Source of the DNA: Sodalis praecaptivus
Lineage (GTDB): Bacteria; Pseudomonadota; Gammaproteobacteria; Enterobacterales; Enterobacteriaceae
DNA length: 64,000 nt
Assembly: GCF_000517425.1 (NCBI RefSeq)
Contig: NZ_CP006569.1
Coordinates: forward strand, 1,364,001 to 1,428,000
Reading direction: 5' to 3'
Shown: piece after piece, positions 62,929 to 64,000 of the stretch
Numbering within the stretch: position 1 is the stretch's first letter
How the letters are laid out: every line of letters begins with the position of its first letter
Program-made: the position numbers and the translations under genes
The notes under the pieces: model-generated
Database searches by the model: none
Told to the model about the DNA's origin: nothing
Seen by the model: only the letters and a program-made list of their open reading frames with translations

Positions 62929-64000
62929 TTAAATCACCAGGCCGGCGATGGCGGCCGACAGCACGCTGACCAGCGTAGAGCCATAAACCAGTTTCAGGCC
63001 GTAGCGGGAGACCACGTTGCCCTGATGCTCGTTCAGGCCCTTGATTGCGCCGGCGACGATGCCTATCGAGGAAAAGTTGGCGAACGACACCAAGAACACC
63101 GACAGAATCCCCACCGAGCGCGGCGATAATTCCCCGGCGACTTTCTGCAAATCGATCATGGCCACAAATTCATTCGACACCAATTTGGTGGCCATAATGC
63201 TGCCCACCTGTAGCGCTTCGTGCGCAGGCACGCCCATCACCCAGGCGAACGGGAAGAAAATATAACCGAGGATGCCCTGGAAACTTATGCCGAACAGCAG
63301 GCTAAACAGCGCGTTAACGGCAGAGATCAGCGCGATAAACCCGATAAGCATCGCCGCGACGATAATGGCCACTTTAAACCCGGCGAGGATGTATTCGCCC
63401 AGCATTTCAAAGAAACTTTGTCCTTCGTGCAGATGGCTCATCTGCAAATCTTCTTCTTTCTCTACCCGGTAGGGATTGAGCAACGATAGAACGATAAAGG
63501 TACTAAACATATTCAGCACCAGCGCCGCCACGACATATTTGGGCGCCAGCATGGTCATATAAGCGCCGACGATGGACATGGACACCGTCGACATCGCCGT
63601 GGCGGCCATTGTGTACATGCGCCGTTCGGACATTTTGCCGAGGATATCTTTATAGGCGATGAAGTTTTCCGACTGGCCGAGGATCAACGAACTCACGGCG
63701 TTGAACGATTCCAGTTTGCCCATGCCGTTGATTTTCGACAGCACCGTACCGATGATGCGGATAACGAAGGGCAGCACGCGGATATGCTGCAGGATGCCGA
63801 TAAGCGCCGAGATGAACACAATCGGGCAAAGGACGTTCAGGAAGAAGAACGCCAGGCCCTGTTTATTCATATTCCCGAACACGAAACCGGTGCCTTCGGC
63901 GGCAAAACCCAGCAGCTTATCGAACAGGGCGGAGAAACCCTGCACGAAGCCCAGACCTATGTGGGAATTGAGGAAAAAGTAGGCGAGTAAAATTTCAATC
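62929..64000 (-). CDS. nupC: Nucleoside:proton symporter NupC, N-terminus beyond the window
   Basis: Open to the edge of the window ([19 protein letters not shown] before MQGFSALF), so about 355 of some 395-400 codons are present. NupC imports nucleosides with protons. Concentrative transporter motifs are clear: [49 protein letters not shown] (substrate and cation site), [14 protein letters not shown], and [16 protein letters not shown] with [18 protein letters not shown]. About five residues (the WFGY-type loop in the E. coli protein near residue 290) are missing. Confidence 0.95.
   Translation of the reverse strand, partial: IEILLAYFFLNSHIGLGFVQGFSALFDKLLGFAAEGTGFVFGNMNKQGLAFFFLNVLCPIVFISALIGILQHIRVLPFVIRIIGTVLSKINGMGKLESFNAVSSLILGQSENFIAYKDILGKMSERRMYTMAATAMSTVSMSIVGAYMTMLAPKYVVAALVLNMFSTFIVLSLLNPYRVEKEEDLQMSHLHEGQSFFEMLGEYILAGFKVAIIVAAMLIGFIALISAVNALFSLLFGISFQGILGYIFFPFAWVMGVPAHEALQVGSIMATKLVSNEFVAMIDLQKVAGELSPRSVGILSVFLVSFANFSSIGIVAGAIKGLNEHQGNVVSRYGLKLVYGSTLVSVLSAAIAGLVI

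Overview
The window is chromosomal DNA of a gamma-proteobacterium of the order Enterobacterales. It carries long runs of genes that are collinear with the Escherichia coli map: tmcA/ypfN/dapE/yffB/ypfM/acrD, nudK, tktB/talA, hemF/ypeA/yfeY/cysPTWA/cysM, crr/ptsI/ptsH/cysK/cysZ/zipA/ligA/ypeB, then the valU-type tRNA cluster, gltX, alaXW-type tRNAs and nupC. High GC, many small tandem repeats, an enhancin-type peptidase, a large ankyrin locus and one fresh nonsense pseudogene suggest an insect-associated Sodalis-like bacterium with most genes still intact. The genus is an inference from these traits, not from a database search.

Layout. 1-3755: tail of tmcA, then the convergent yffB-dapE-M15 peptidase-ypfN cluster. 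3756-8336: a nearly gene-free stretch holding only the tiny ypfM, then the RND pump acrD. 8551-9135: nudK. 9147-20500: an accessory island of three ankyrin-repeat proteins, one of them 1,933 residues with an F-box-like motif, lying between nudK and the transketolase gene. 20516-26955: tktB-talA, hemF-yaiI, ypeA, a YgiW-family pseudogene and yfeY. 27377-33714: the sulfate/thiosulfate importer cysPTWA, an Old Yellow Enzyme gene and cysM. 33876-35980: a CpxR/CpxA-type two-component pair. 36139-44737: PTS core genes, cysK, cysZ, zipA, ligA and ypeB. 45030-49752: a BMP-type nucleoside ABC importer. 49845-51277: a small secreted protein of unknown role, a 36-bp tandem repeat array and a GNAT enzyme. 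51733-56442: a MarR regulator with a tripartite drug efflux operon. 56795-59362: an enhancin-like zinc metallopeptidase. 60392-64000: Lys/Val tRNAs, gltX, Ala tRNAs and the start-truncated (by the window edge) nupC.

How the genes work together. Sulfur assimilation dominates the centre: CysPTWA imports sulfate and thiosulfate, CysZ gives a second sulfate route, and CysK and CysM make cysteine. Central carbon genes (tkt, tal, PTS) and envelope or efflux functions (AcrD, the EmrAB-type pump, the two-component system) surround it. Two nucleoside uptake systems (BMP ABC importer and NupC) lie within 14 kb of each other.

The most unusual element is the ankyrin locus. All three proteins begin with a matching, exactly registered N-terminal leader of about 40-55 residues followed by a hydrophobic signal-like segment. 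The giant one joins an F-box-like motif to about 23 ankyrin repeats, which suggests a secreted protein aimed at eukaryotic host proteins. The enhancin-like peptidase fits the same host-associated lifestyle.
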